Positions 43,787-53,278 are shown, numbered from the stretch's first letter. The stretch: 64,000 nucleotides of DNA from Mesorhizobium helmanticense (GCF_003034915.1 NZ_PZJX01000029.1:1-64000), one strand, 5' to 3'. Numbers and translations: made by a program. Notes: generated by a model not told the origin, from the letters alone.

Positions 43787-43821
43787 TTGACTTGAATAAT
43801 CATGTTTATTAGTCAGTGCAA
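43787..43821. promoter_or_regulatory. Divergent hemP/hmuR promoters with an overlapping dyad
   Basis: The dyad is TGACTTGAATAA, four bases, GTTTATTAGTCA (43788-43815). On the minus strand TTGCAC, 17 bases, TATTCA forms a good promoter for hemP over the same bases; on the plus strand TTGACT with a weak TAGTCA 17 bases on could serve hmuR. An iron or heme regulator (RirA, Irr or HmuP) is the natural candidate; the dyad length does not match a consensus exactly. Confidence 0.55.
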
Positions 43822-43923
43822 TACCGGAGTAAGTGAGTCAACATTTAAGACGCCGGACACGATCAAAAATGCCAGCGAGCGCCAAGCCAGCCAGCATCGA
43901 ACCTGGATTTTTGGAGTTGGGGC

Positions 43924-46122
43924 ATGGGGTTGGCGAATTGGGGACGGCTTGGTCTGGAGAATCCAGGCCCAGTGCATTGGTCGACGGCAAGGACAATGGC
44001 CGCATTGCTGGCCGGCGCGGCAGCAATCAGCTTGCTGACAGCACCGGCTGGCGCTCAACAGGCGACAGAGCAGACCGACCAGGCGCAGCAGGCTGAAGCG
44101 GCCCAGGCGCCGGCGGGCGCGACGCTGCTGGACCAGATCCTGGTCGTCAGCCGCACCGGCGAGACGGCGATCGAATCCCTGTCTTCGTCCAGTCATGTCG
44201 ACCAGGAGCAGCTGGAGCGGCGCATGGCAACGACGCCCAACGAGATGTTGCTGGGCGTGCCGGGCGTAGCAGTCCAGGCCGATGCGAGGCGCGTCAGTTC
44301 CTCCATCAACATCCGTGGCCTGCAGGATTTCGGCCGCGTCCAGGTGATCCTCGACGGCGCCCGCCAGAACTTCCAGCGCTCCGATCATGGCCCGCAGTCG
44401 ACCTTCTACATCGATCCCGAGCTCATCAAATCCGTCGACGTGATCCGCGGGCCGGTGGCCAACACCTATGGTTCCGGCGCAATCGGCGGCGTCGTCTTCT
44501 TCGACACCAAGGATGCCGAGGATTTTCTCAAGCCGGGCGAGACCTGGGCAGGCTCCCTCACCGGGCGCTACGAGAGCAATGGCGAGGGCTGGACCACCAG
44601 TGCCACCGGCGCGTACCGCTTCAACGAAAATTGGGACGTGCTGGGCAACATCGTCTACCGCAACTACGACGACTACAAGGACGGCGGTGGCGACATCGTC
44701 AACGGCACCGGATTCGACGTGCTGAGCGGCCTGCTCAAGACCACCATCCGCCCGAGCGAAAACAGCGAATTGAAGCTCGGCTGGGTCGGATCGAGCGACG
44801 GATGGAACGAGATCAGCGGCGGCATCCCGGTGAACGACGCCGACTTGAAGTCGAACACCTTCACCGCCCGCTACAACATCACAGACGATGCCAAGAGCTG
44901 GCTCGATCTGCACATCAACGCCTCCTACAACAAGACCAACCTCGATCTGACGACGCTGGTCCCCCAGAACCGCTTCGACCCGGTCACCGGTCTTCCGGTC
45001 GTCCTGCCGGCAGGTTCGCTATCGACTTTCGATGTCGGCACCACCGGCATCGACATCTGGAATACGTCGCGGTTCGAGACCAGTGCGATCGCGCATGAAC
45101 TGACCTATGGCGGCGACTGGGTGGGCGACGATGTCGAGACGGGCGGCACGGCAGGCGGCGACAGTTTCTACACGCCTTCAGGCAAGCGGAACGTTTCCGG
45201 CGCCTATGTCCAGGACAAGCTCACCTGGGATTGGCTCGAAGTCATCGCCGGACTACGCTACGACAGCTACAAGCTCGACAGCGATGTCGGCGAAACCTCC
45301 GGCGACCGGCTGTCGCCGCGCATCACCGTCGGCGTCTCGCCGTTCGAGAGCGCGAACCTTTCGGGACTGCAATTCTACGGCACCTACGCGGAGGGCTACC
45401 GTTCTCCCTCGCTGACGGAAACGCTGATCAGCGGCAACCATCCGGCAGGCGTCACCTTCCCGTTCCTGCCCAATCCCAATCTGAAGCCTGAAACCGGCAA
45501 GACGGTGGAATTCGGCGTCAACTACAGCACCAACGGCGTCATCCAGGCCGACGACGCGCTGCGGCTGAAAGCCGCCTACTTCAACAACAATGTCGACGAC
45601 TATATCGATGGCGTGACACTGTCCGCGTTCGACCCGACCAGCGGCTGCCCGTTCGGACCGGGCATACCGATCTGCTTCCAGTATCAGAATTTCGCCAAGG
45701 CCAAGATCGACGGCTTCGAAATGGAAGCGTTCTACGATGCCGCATGGGGATATGCCGGCCTTTCCGCCTCATTCATCGATGGCCACACCATTTCCTATGA
45801 AGGTGATCGGGCGGACCTTGCCACCATCCCCTCCTCCCAGGTCACGGCGCAACTCGGCCTGCGCTTCCTTGAAGACAAACTGACGGTCGGCGGCGAAGTG
45901 CAGTACAACGGCAAGCCGAAGGGCAACGCGATCGCCAAGGACTATACGCTGGTCAATGCCTTTGCCAGCTATCAGGCGACCGACAATTTCAAGGTCGACT
46001 TCCGTGCCGACAACTTGTTCGACGCCAAATACACCAACCCGTTGAACGTATCGTCCACCAATGTCATCTACGAGCCTGGCGTCACGCTGAAGCTGGCGGC
46101 GACCATGCGGTTTGGAGGCTGA
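43924..46122 (+). CDS. hmuR: TonB-dependent heme/hemoglobin receptor HmuR
   Basis: The 732-residue outer-membrane protein has a signal peptide (to about residue 40, ending PAGAQQ), a TonB box region (DQILVVSRTGETA), a plug domain (about 65-185, VSSSINIRGLQDFGRVQVILDGARQNFQRS, DPELIKSVDVIRGPVANTYGSGAIGG) and a 22-strand barrel. The C-terminus ends in alternating aromatic residues (LKLAATMRF). The FRAP/NPNL-like stretch of the heme receptors appears as NPNLKPETGKTVEFGV. GGAGTTGGGG lies upstream. Its stop overlaps the next start as TGATG. Confidence 0.94.
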   Translation: MGLANWGRLGLENPGPVHWSTARTMAALLAGAAAISLLTAPAGAQQATEQTDQAQQAEAAQAPAGATLLDQILVVSRTGETAIESLSSSSHVDQEQLERRMATTPNEMLLGVPGVAVQADARRVSSSINIRGLQDFGRVQVILDGARQNFQRSDHGPQSTFYIDPELIKSVDVIRGPVANTYGSGAIGGVVFFDTKDAEDFLKPGETWAGSLTGRYESNGEGWTTSATGAYRFNENWDVLGNIVYRNYDDYKDGGGDIVNGTGFDVLSGLLKTTIRPSENSELKLGWVGSSDGWNEISGGIPVNDADLKSNTFTARYNITDDAKSWLDLHINASYNKTNLDLTTLVPQNRFDPVTGLPVVLPAGSLSTFDVGTTGIDIWNTSRFETSAIAHELTYGGDWVGDDVETGGTAGGDSFYTPSGKRNVSGAYVQDKLTWDWLEVIAGLRYDSYKLDSDVGETSGDRLSPRITVGVSPFESANLSGLQFYGTYAEGYRSPSLTETLISGNHPAGVTFPFLPNPNLKPETGKTVEFGVNYSTNGVIQADDALRLKAAYFNNNVDDYIDGVTLSAFDPTSGCPFGPGIPICFQYQNFAKAKIDGFEMEAFYDAAWGYAGLSASFIDGHTISYEGDRADLATIPSSQVTAQLGLRFLEDKLTVGGEVQYNGKPKGNAIAKDYTLVNAFASYQATDNFKVDFRADNLFDAKYTNPLNVSSTNVIYEPGVTLKLAATMRFGG

Positions 46123-46571
46123 TGACAATGACAATCTTGACGACATCGCTTCGTCTGCTGACCTCGGCGTTTGCGGTGTCGCTTGGGATGGGCCCGGCGC
46201 TGGCGCAACAGGCCGCGCCGGCCCCATCGCTGACCCTCGAGCTCAACGCAGCGCAGCCCTCCGAAAAGGGCTGCCGGCTGACCTTCGTCGTCAACAACGG
46301 CCTCGGCACGGATCTCACCAAGGCTGCGTTCGAGATCGCGCTGTTCAACGAGGCCGGCGTCGTCGACCGGCTGACCGTGCTCGACTTCAAGGAATTGCCT
46401 GCGGGCAAGACCAAGGTCACGCGTTTCGACCTTGCCGGCACCGATTGCACCAAGCTCAGCCGCGTGCTGATCAACAGCGCGACGGAATGCACGGGCGCAA
46501 GCGTCGAACCAGCCGCCTGCATGCGCGGCCTGAAGTCCGGGACCAAGACCGCCATCGCCTTCGGGGTTTGA
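46122..46571 (+). CDS. Uncharacterised exported protein coupled to hmuR
   Basis: A 149-residue protein with a signal peptide (MTMTILTTSLRLLTSAFAVS to PALAQQ) and a mature beta-rich domain with four cysteines (KGCRLTF, GTDCTKL, ATECTG, AACMRG) likely forming two disulfides. Its ATG shares a base with the hmuR stop and follows GGAGG, so it is translationally coupled to the receptor. It lies before tonB, 126 bases from the best tonB start. I do not recognise the family; a role at the receptor or as a periplasmic partner in heme uptake is inference from context. Confidence 0.75.
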   Translation: MTMTILTTSLRLLTSAFAVSLGMGPALAQQAAPAPSLTLELNAAQPSEKGCRLTFVVNNGLGTDLTKAAFEIALFNEAGVVDRLTVLDFKELPAGKTKVTRFDLAGTDCTKLSRVLINSATECTGASVEPAACMRGLKSGTKTAIAFGV

Positions 46572-46697
46572 GTGGGGCTGCATACCACATTCACGCATAA
46601 CACCGTGGCATGGCCTGTGTCCGGTCCGCTGCCATGGGCGGCAACCGATCTTGATTTGACAATCCCATGTCGCTCGCGGCAGGTCTCGCCGCGAGAC

Positions 46698-47645
46698 ATG
46701 CAGAAAATCAACCTCCTCCCCGACGCCGGCAGCGAACTGGCGATTACGCCAGCCGAGCCGCTTGCGCAGGCGCAGCCAGCCGAGAACCGCAAATGGACGG
46801 TGGCGATCATCGCCTCCTGCCTGCTCCATGCCGCTGTGGCGGCGGCGTTTCTGATCGCACCCGCCGGGACATTCTCTTCCGGGGATGCAATCCAGATGGA
46901 AGGCACCGATCAAGCCGGCGCCAACGTGGTCGGCAGCGCCTTGGGTGATCGGACCCCGGGTGCGATAGATGTCACCTTGGTGCCCGATCCGCAGCCGGCC
47001 AGGGTCAAGCCCGAGCCGCCTGCCGACCGGCCCGCCAGGGAAATGGCGGCGCAGCCCCCCGCGCCGCGGATTGTCAAACAACCCGCGCCGGACATACTGG
47101 TGGCCGACACCCCACGCCTGGACGAACAGAGCGTGGTTCCAAAGATTGAAACACCTGCAGAGCCGACTGCTCCGGCCGAAAGCACCGAGACGCCTCCTCC
47201 TGTCGATATCGGACAGCCGCCGATCCCGACCGCAAGGCCAAGCACGACGGCAGGTCTTGGCGGAGCGGGCCAAACGAACGATGCCCGCGGCGCCGCGGAT
47301 GGCGAAGAACGCGACGCGGTGACCTCCAGCACGGGCAAAGAGCAAACCGTGGCTGGCAATGCGGCGGAATCCCGCTACAGCGGTGAAGTCCAGAAGAAGC
47401 TTTCCCGCGCCAATCGTCGCGTTTCGAAATCCATACAAGCGAAAGCTCGTAACAACGCCAGGGTCGTTTTCGTTGTCATGGCCGACGGCAGCGTCGGCGA
47501 CATGCAGCTTGCAGAAAGCTCAGGCTCTGCCGAGCTTGATCAATTCGCTTTGACACTGGTGCGCCAGCAAGCCCCGTTCCCTCCCATCCCAGTCGAGACC
47601 GGCAGGGCAAGTTGGGTATTCAAAGCGCGGATCGGCCCGTTCTGA
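46698..47645 (+). CDS. tonB: TonB-like energy transducer
   Basis: From the ATG at 46698 the protein is 315 residues: a short cytoplasmic N-terminus, one membrane helix (VAIIASCLLHAAVAAAFLIA with the conserved histidine), a long proline-rich periplasmic spacer (about 90-205) and the C-terminal TonB domain with VQKKLSRANRRVSKSI, NARVVFVVMADGSVGDMQLAESSGSAELDQFA and AWVFKA-like end. It transmits the proton-motive force to HmuR. The ExbB/ExbD partners are not in this window. An ATG/GTG further upstream (46572) adds 42 residues with no family match. Confidence 0.88.
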   Translation: MQKINLLPDAGSELAITPAEPLAQAQPAENRKWTVAIIASCLLHAAVAAAFLIAPAGTFSSGDAIQMEGTDQAGANVVGSALGDRTPGAIDVTLVPDPQPARVKPEPPADRPAREMAAQPPAPRIVKQPAPDILVADTPRLDEQSVVPKIETPAEPTAPAESTETPPPVDIGQPPIPTARPSTTAGLGGAGQTNDARGAADGEERDAVTSSTGKEQTVAGNAAESRYSGEVQKKLSRANRRVSKSIQAKARNNARVVFVVMADGSVGDMQLAESSGSAELDQFALTLVRQQAPFPPIPVETGRASWVFKARIGPF

Positions 47646-47697
47646 CAACCTCCAATCCATCAATCCTCACACGTCGCGAATCCCGAAAGGAAACCCA

Positions 47698-48012
47698 ATG
47701 TACATCGCCATGAACCGCTTCAAGGTCCAGAAAGGCTCGGAGGACGCTTTCGAGGACGTCTGGAAGAACCGCGATTCCAGCCTTTCGGAGATGCAGGGTT
47801 TCAAGGAATTCCACCTGCTGCGTGGACCGGTCAACGAGACCGAAGGCTATACGCTGTTCGCTTCGCATACGGTTTGGACGAGCCATGAGGATTTTGTCGC
47901 CTGGACCAAATCCGAGAATTTTCGCGCCGCGCACCGCAATGCCGGCACCTCGAAGGTGCACTATCTCGGCCATCCGCAATTCGAGGGCTTTTCGGTCGTC
48001 GAGGGCGCGTGA
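47698..48012 (+). CDS. IsdG-type heme-degrading monooxygenase (ABM fold)
   Basis: The 104-residue protein has the antibiotic-biosynthesis-monooxygenase fold and the IsdG catalytic triad in place: Asn6 (YIAMNRF), Trp69 (EDFVAW) and His79 (FRAAHR), with the same Trp-His spacing as in staphylococcal IsdG. Such enzymes (HmuQ and HmuD in Bradyrhizobium) open heme to release iron. It lies directly downstream of tonB in the hmuR unit, so it is likely a heme oxygenase and not a quinol monooxygenase. Confidence 0.88.
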   Translation: MYIAMNRFKVQKGSEDAFEDVWKNRDSSLSEMQGFKEFHLLRGPVNETEGYTLFASHTVWTSHEDFVAWTKSENFRAAHRNAGTSKVHYLGHPQFEGFSVVEGA

Positions 48013-48013
48013 C

Positions 48014-48385
48014 ATGGCATCGCCCGCTGTTGACCCGGCGCGCTCCATTCCCGTCCTGCCCTCGCCGGATATCAAGGCAACGCGTGATTTCTATCGCGAC
48101 CAGCTCGGCTTCGGCATCGTCGGACCGGAGATGGACGAGTATCTGATCATGCGCCGCAACGAGATGGAGATTCATTTCTGGAGGAGCAACGACCGCAAGC
48201 TGCCGGAAGTGTCGTCCTGCTACATCAGAGGCGGCGAGGTGCCGGCGCTGTACGCCGAATTTTCCGCTCGCGGCGTCGAGAAACTCAGCCCCTTCACCGT
48301 TCGCCCGTGGAACATGAAGGAATTCTACGTCTGGGACCCGCATGCCAATCTGCTGAAATTCGGTTGCGCGCCGGAAGAGGTGTGA
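48014..48385 (+). CDS. VOC-superfamily (glyoxalase/bleomycin-resistance fold) protein
   Basis: The 123-residue protein has the VOC beta-alpha-beta repeats: IPVLPSPDIKATRDFYRDQLGF at the N-terminus, EIHFWRS in the middle and EFYVWDPHANLLKFG at the end. It starts one base after the heme-oxygenase stop (TGACATG), so the two are probably coupled. Similar proteins bind bleomycin or act as dioxygenases or isomerases. A link to heme breakdown products is a guess from the neighbourhood. Confidence 0.78.
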   Translation: MASPAVDPARSIPVLPSPDIKATRDFYRDQLGFGIVGPEMDEYLIMRRNEMEIHFWRSNDRKLPEVSSCYIRGGEVPALYAEFSARGVEKLSPFTVRPWNMKEFYVWDPHANLLKFGCAPEEV

Positions 48386-48406
48386 CGGTTCGGCGGGCGA
48401 CACCCG

Positions 48407-49474
48407 TCACGCCCGCCGATTCTCAGGCCCGCCGAACAACCGTCGCAGCGCCCGAACGAAGCGCTTGCGCCGTCGCCGCAAACGGCTTCGGCGATCAAGA
48501 AAAGGCATGACACGCGGATCGTCGCCCAGGCTGCCAAACCGCCTGACATGCTGCGACAGGAACCCGGGCACGAAGTCCTGGCCATTGACGACGCTGAGCC
48601 GCTCCGCATTGGCCACGACATAGTCGACGACATCCGCCGCCATGGTCATCTCCTGCGCTCGGTACACCGGCGACTGCTGCACATGGCCTCCGGCGTAGGT
48701 GATGTTGGTGGATGCGTTGGCTCCGTGCAGGCGGTAGAGGCCAAGGCATTCCGACAAGATCAGGCTGCCGGCCTCCAGATGCGCGCATGTCGCCGCCAGA
48801 TAGTCGGTCCCTATCCTGGCCTTGAATGGGAAAGCCAGAACCGGTTCCAGCGCGCCGCGCCGAAAGACCATCGAAGATGTTGGCGCCCACATCCAGCCAT
48901 AGGCGCCGGGTCTGAAATGGGTGATCGGGTGGTCCGAAGCGTAGGCGATCTCGGGCGCCATTTCGCCGAGCTGCCTGCCAGGTGTGATGGCCGCGCCTGA
49001 GGTATCCGGCTTGGAACGCGGCTTTCGCAATTGAATGTAGGTGCCGGCCAGCAAGGTGCGGTCGCGATCGACCAGAAAGACATCGGAACTGGACAGCGAC
49101 GCCGGGCGCGTCGCATTCAAATGGGCGGCAAGGTGCGCTACGAGAAAATTCGGCAACCAGATGTCGTCGGAATCGAGGAACGCCACGAATGGCGCATCGC
49201 CCGCGGCGAAACCATCGCGGAACGATTCAAGCTGGCCGCCATTTTGCGAACGCACCAACAGGCTGAAGCGCGGGTCACCGATCGCTTCGAGTAGCCGGCG
49301 GATATGGTCGGCCGAGCCATCGGTCGAAGCGTCATCGACGATGACGCAGTCCCATTTCTCATAGGTCTGCGCCAGGACCGAACGGATCGCATCCTCGATA
49401 TAGTTCCGATAATTGTGACTGGTGATGACGACGCCAACACGCGGAAGTTCAAAGCGTGGTGGCGTATGATGCAT
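48407..49474 (-). CDS. GT2-family glycosyltransferase
   Basis: The 355-residue protein (ATG at 49474) has the GT-A fold of family 2: VGVVITSHNYRNYIEDAIRSVLAQTYEKWDCVIVDDASTDGS and the DxD site FVAFLDSDDIWLPN. The C-terminus is basic (RRSRLRRRRKRFVRALRR), probably membrane- or acceptor-contacting. No other glycan gene is nearby; the acceptor is unknown. A TTG 19 codons upstream is a weaker start. Confidence 0.85.
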   Translation of the reverse strand: MHHTPPRFELPRVGVVITSHNYRNYIEDAIRSVLAQTYEKWDCVIVDDASTDGSADHIRRLLEAIGDPRFSLLVRSQNGGQLESFRDGFAAGDAPFVAFLDSDDIWLPNFLVAHLAAHLNATRPASLSSSDVFLVDRDRTLLAGTYIQLRKPRSKPDTSGAAITPGRQLGEMAPEIAYASDHPITHFRPGAYGWMWAPTSSMVFRRGALEPVLAFPFKARIGTDYLAATCAHLEAGSLILSECLGLYRLHGANASTNITYAGGHVQQSPVYRAQEMTMAADVVDYVVANAERLSVVNGQDFVPGFLSQHVRRFGSLGDDPRVMPFLDRRSRLRRRRKRFVRALRRLFGGPENRRA

Positions 49475-49561
49475 CTGTTCGGGCCCGGTCGAGTTGTCCC
49501 CTCTGTTCGGCCCGGTGCGGCTCCTTGTCAATACAGGGCGATTCCCAACAAGTGAAAAGCC

Positions 49562-52500
49562 TCAAGCCGCCGCCAGCAGGCTGGCATTGCCGCCTGCGGC
49601 CGTGGTGTCGACGCAGACAGCCCTTTCATGAGCATAAGCCGCCGGGTTGAGCACTTCGCTGACCAACGGCACGATCGGGCCGGCGCGGTCAGCGATGACT
49701 TTCCGCACGACGCGCGCGGCCTCGGGCGTGCCTGAAAAGGCGACCACGTCGACGCGTAGCGAGCGTGCCTCGACCGGGTCGGGACGGCCGTCGATGGCCG
49801 CGAGCGGCAGGCCCTTACCGGTCAGTGCCGACAGTGCCGCCGGCGCACCAGGCGCCACGGCAAGCACGGCATTGCCCGCGGCGAGCGCCTGGATGGTCTG
49901 CGCCAGCAGCGTGTCTTGATCCGGGCCGAGGCACAGCACCCTCCCGCGCGGCGACAGCGACAGCGTGTTGGCCTCGCCGGTCGGTCCCGGCAGGTCGACC
50001 TGGCCGAAATCGATGCTGGCGGCGGCACCGATCGCCGCCGCACCCTTGCCGCGCAGATGCTTGCGCAGGATGGCGACGCGGTCGGGCCGTGTCGACCAGC
50101 CGCCAAGCGCGGGATCCGGCAGATTGTCGGCAAGCTCGGTCGCCGTCACCTTGTGGCCCTCGGCGATATGCGTGCCGGCCTCCGGCCCCTTGCGGAAGCG
50201 CCTGAGATAATGCGGGCCGCCCGCCTTCGGCCCGGTGCCGGAAAGTCCTTCGCCGCCAAAGGGCTGCGAACCGACCACGGCGCCGATCTGGTTGCGATTG
50301 ACGTAGATGTTGCCGGCGTGAATGCCGTCGACGAAATGCTGGACGCGGCCCTCGATACGGGTGTGCAGGCCGAAGGTCAGACCATAACCCTTGCGGTTGA
50401 TCGCGGCGATGACAGCATCGATCTTTTCGGCGTCGAAGCTGGCGACATGCAGCACCGGCCCGAACACCTCGCGCTCCATCTCCTCGATGCCCTTGACCCG
50501 GAACACATGCGGCGCGACGAAGCGGCCATCCTTCGGCGCTTCGAGCTTGGCGATCAGCCGGCCCTGCAGCCCCATTTTCGTGCAATAGTCGCGGATCGAG
50601 TCCTTGGCCTCGTCGTCGATGACCGGGCCGACATCGGTCGAAATCTGCCAGGGATCGCCGATACTGAGCGCTTCCATCGCCCCCTTCAACATCTCCAGCA
50701 TCTTCTTCTCGACGTCCTTCTGCACGTAAAGCACGCGCAGCGCCGAGCAACGCTGGCCCGCACTCTGGAAAGCCGACGCCAGGATGTCGCGCACCGCCTG
50801 TTCGGGAAGTGCTGTCGAATCGACGATCATCGCGTTCAGCCCTCCGGTCTCGGCGATCAGCATGGCGTCGGGCGCTGCGGTCTCCGCCAGTTGCTTCTCG
50901 ATCAGTTTGGCGACCTCGGTCGAGCCGGTGAAGCAGACGCCGGCAATGCGCGGGTCGGCGGTGAGCGGTCCGCCGACCGACGGTCCATCGCCGGGCAGAA
51001 GCTGGATGACGTCTTCCGGCACGCCGGCCTCGCGCAGCATTTCGACGGCGCGGAAGGCGATCAGCGGCGTCTGTTCGGCCGGCTTGGCGATCACCGAATT
51101 GCCGGTCACCAGCGCAGCGGCGATCTGGCCGGTGAAGATGGCCAGCGGAAAATTCCACGGCGAGATGCAGACGATGGCGCCGCGCGCCTGGGTGCCCGCT
51201 TCGACGTTGGCCGCCTCAGTGGCGTAGTAGCGCAGAAAGTCGACCGCTTCGCGCACTTCGGCAACGCCGTCGGCCAATGACTTGCCGGCCTCGCGCGTCG
51301 CCAGCGCGAAGAACTCGACCGCGTTGGCCTCGTAGAGATCGGCGGCCCGGTTGAGGATGGCCGCACGCTCGGCGACCGGACGTTTCGCCCAGGCCGGCTG
51401 CGCCTCCACCGCCATGCGCACGGCGGTCGCCACTTGCTTGGCGGCAGCCTCGCTGACCGTACCGACCACCTCGTCAGGCCTGGCCGGATTGACGATGGAG
51501 CGTTGCTTGCCGTAGCCGGCGGCCCGTGTGATCGGCTTGGCGTGCCAGCGATCCGGCCCGGCGAACGCCGCCTTGGCCTTGTCGATGGCGGCCAGCGTCA
51601 CCGTATCGGTGATGTCGAAGCCCCTGGAATTGCGGCGTCCGGCGCCGAAGATCGTCGCGGGACGCGCAATCGCCGGATTGGCGGCAGGGCCCTGTTTCTC
51701 CACCGTTTCGAGCGGGTCGCGGGCGATATCCTCCGGCTCGACCTCCTCGTCGGTGAGCTGATGGACGAAGGAGGAATTGGCACCGTTCTCCAAAAGCCGG
51801 CGCACAAGATAGGCCAGCAGATCGGAATGCGCGCCGACCGGCGCATAGATGCGGCAGCGCGTGCCCTCAGCCTGCCGCACCGTCTCGTGCAGCGCTTCGC
51901 CCATGCCGTGCAGGCGCTGGAACTCGAAGGAATCGCGGTCCGTCGCCACCGACAGGATGGCGGCAACCGTGTGGGCATTGTGGGTGGCGAACTGCGGATA
52001 GATGCGGTCGGTCATCGACAGCAGTTTTTTCGCGCAGGCCATGTAGGAGACGTCGGTGTTGGCCTTGCGGGTGAAGACGGGATAGCCGTCGAGTCCCAGC
52101 ATCTGTGCCCGCTTGATCTCGGTGTCCCAATAGGCGCCCTTGACCAGCCGCACCATGATGGTGCGGTCGTACTTCTTCGCCAGTGCGTAGAGCCAGTCGA
52201 TGACGAAGCCCGCGCGCGGGCCATAGGCCTGGACGACGACGCCAAAGCCGTTCCAGCCGGCCAGCTCCGGCTCGGCCAGCACCCGCTCGATGACGTCGAG
52301 CGACAGGTCGAGGCGGTCGGCCTCCTCGGCGTCGATGTTGAGGCCCATGCGAGAATGGCGAGCCGCCAGCGCCAGCGACAAAAGCCGCTCCGCCATGACA
52401 GGCAGCATTTTTTCCTTCTGCGCCACCTCATAGCGCGGATGCAGCGCCGAAAGCTTGACCGAGATGCCGTGGTTCTGGCGGATGTCGGGGCCGTTGGCGC

Positions 52501-53173
52501 CGGCGTCGAGCGAGGAAATGGCGTCGGCATAGGCCTTGTGATAGCGCAGTGCGTCGGCCTCGGTGCGGGCCGCCTCACCCAGCATGTCGAAGGAATAGAG
52601 ATAGCCTTTCTGCGTCATCGGCCGGCCGCGCTTGACGGCCTCAGCGATGGTGCGGCCGAGCACGAACTGCTCGCCCATTTCGCGCATGGCGGCCGCAACC
52701 GCCTTGCGGATGACTGGCTCGCCCAGCCTCCGCACCATGGCCCGCAGCGTGCCCTCGATGCCGCCCTCGCCCTCGTCGAGCACGCGGCCCGTCAGCATCA
52801 GCGCCCAGGTCGAGGCGTTGACGAAGATCGAGCTGGAACCGCCCGAATGCGCCGACCAGTCGTGCGGCGCGATCTTGTCGGCGATGAGATCGTCCATCGT
52901 CTCGGTGTCGGGCACCCGCAGCAGCGCTTCGGCGAGGCACATCAGCGCCACGCCCTCCTTTGTCGAGAGGCCGTAGGCGGAGAGAAAAACTTCCATCAGC
53001 CTGGGATCGGACGAGCCGCGCACCGCTCGCACCAGATCGGCGGCGCGGGCCGAGATCGAGTTGCGGTCCTTTGTCGACAGCCCCGTCGCCTCGGCCAGCC
53101 GTCTCACCGCCTCGTCTTCGTCGGGCAGATAATTGGCACGGATCTGCTGGCGGATGGGCTCGAGCGCGGGCAT
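49562..53173 (-). CDS. putA: Bifunctional proline dehydrogenase/L-glutamate gamma-semialdehyde dehydrogenase PutA
   Basis: The 1203-residue enzyme oxidises proline to glutamate. In order: an N-terminal arm (1-130), the FAD-dependent proline dehydrogenase barrel (about 160-480, FDMLGEAARTEADALRYHKAYADAI, VRLVKGAYWDTEIKRAQ, QFATHNAHTV), the aldehyde dehydrogenase domain (about 560-1010, CISPWNFPLAIFTGQIAAAL, ETGGLNAMIVDS, the nucleophile in SAGQRCSALRVL) and a C-terminal flap domain. It lacks the ribbon-helix-helix repressor part of E. coli PutA, consistent with regulation by the separate divergent PutR. AGGA lies before the ATG. Confidence 0.96.
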   Translation of the reverse strand: MPALEPIRQQIRANYLPDEDEAVRRLAEATGLSTKDRNSISARAADLVRAVRGSSDPRLMEVFLSAYGLSTKEGVALMCLAEALLRVPDTETMDDLIADKIAPHDWSAHSGGSSSIFVNASTWALMLTGRVLDEGEGGIEGTLRAMVRRLGEPVIRKAVAAAMREMGEQFVLGRTIAEAVKRGRPMTQKGYLYSFDMLGEAARTEADALRYHKAYADAISSLDAGANGPDIRQNHGISVKLSALHPRYEVAQKEKMLPVMAERLLSLALAARHSRMGLNIDAEEADRLDLSLDVIERVLAEPELAGWNGFGVVVQAYGPRAGFVIDWLYALAKKYDRTIMVRLVKGAYWDTEIKRAQMLGLDGYPVFTRKANTDVSYMACAKKLLSMTDRIYPQFATHNAHTVAAILSVATDRDSFEFQRLHGMGEALHETVRQAEGTRCRIYAPVGAHSDLLAYLVRRLLENGANSSFVHQLTDEEVEPEDIARDPLETVEKQGPAANPAIARPATIFGAGRRNSRGFDITDTVTLAAIDKAKAAFAGPDRWHAKPITRAAGYGKQRSIVNPARPDEVVGTVSEAAAKQVATAVRMAVEAQPAWAKRPVAERAAILNRAADLYEANAVEFFALATREAGKSLADGVAEVREAVDFLRYYATEAANVEAGTQARGAIVCISPWNFPLAIFTGQIAAALVTGNSVIAKPAEQTPLIAFRAVEMLREAGVPEDVIQLLPGDGPSVGGPLTADPRIAGVCFTGSTEVAKLIEKQLAETAAPDAMLIAETGGLNAMIVDSTALPEQAVRDILASAFQSAGQRCSALRVLYVQKDVEKKMLEMLKGAMEALSIGDPWQISTDVGPVIDDEAKDSIRDYCTKMGLQGRLIAKLEAPKDGRFVAPHVFRVKGIEEMEREVFGPVLHVASFDAEKIDAVIAAINRKGYGLTFGLHTRIEGRVQHFVDGIHAGNIYVNRNQIGAVVGSQPFGGEGLSGTGPKAGGPHYLRRFRKGPEAGTHIAEGHKVTATELADNLPDPALGGWSTRPDRVAILRKHLRGKGAAAIGAAASIDFGQVDLPGPTGEANTLSLSPRGRVLCLGPDQDTLLAQTIQALAAGNAVLAVAPGAPAALSALTGKGLPLAAIDGRPDPVEARSLRVDVVAFSGTPEAARVVRKVIADRAGPIVPLVSEVLNPAAYAHERAVCVDTTAAGGNASLLAAA

Positions 53174-53278
53174 GGCGGTCCTATGAAGCGAGCATCAGGG
53201 AGCGGGCCGGCGGTCACCGGACCCAATGGCGCAAGCTAGCACAAAGCCAAATTTCAGTCGTTCCAAAGAAATCGACAG

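Noticed and set aside
51434..53239. A 601-codon plus-strand open frame opposite putA
   Set aside because: It is antisense to the proline dehydrogenase part, rich in Arg, His and Gly with no recognisable motif. It would also run through the putA promoter.
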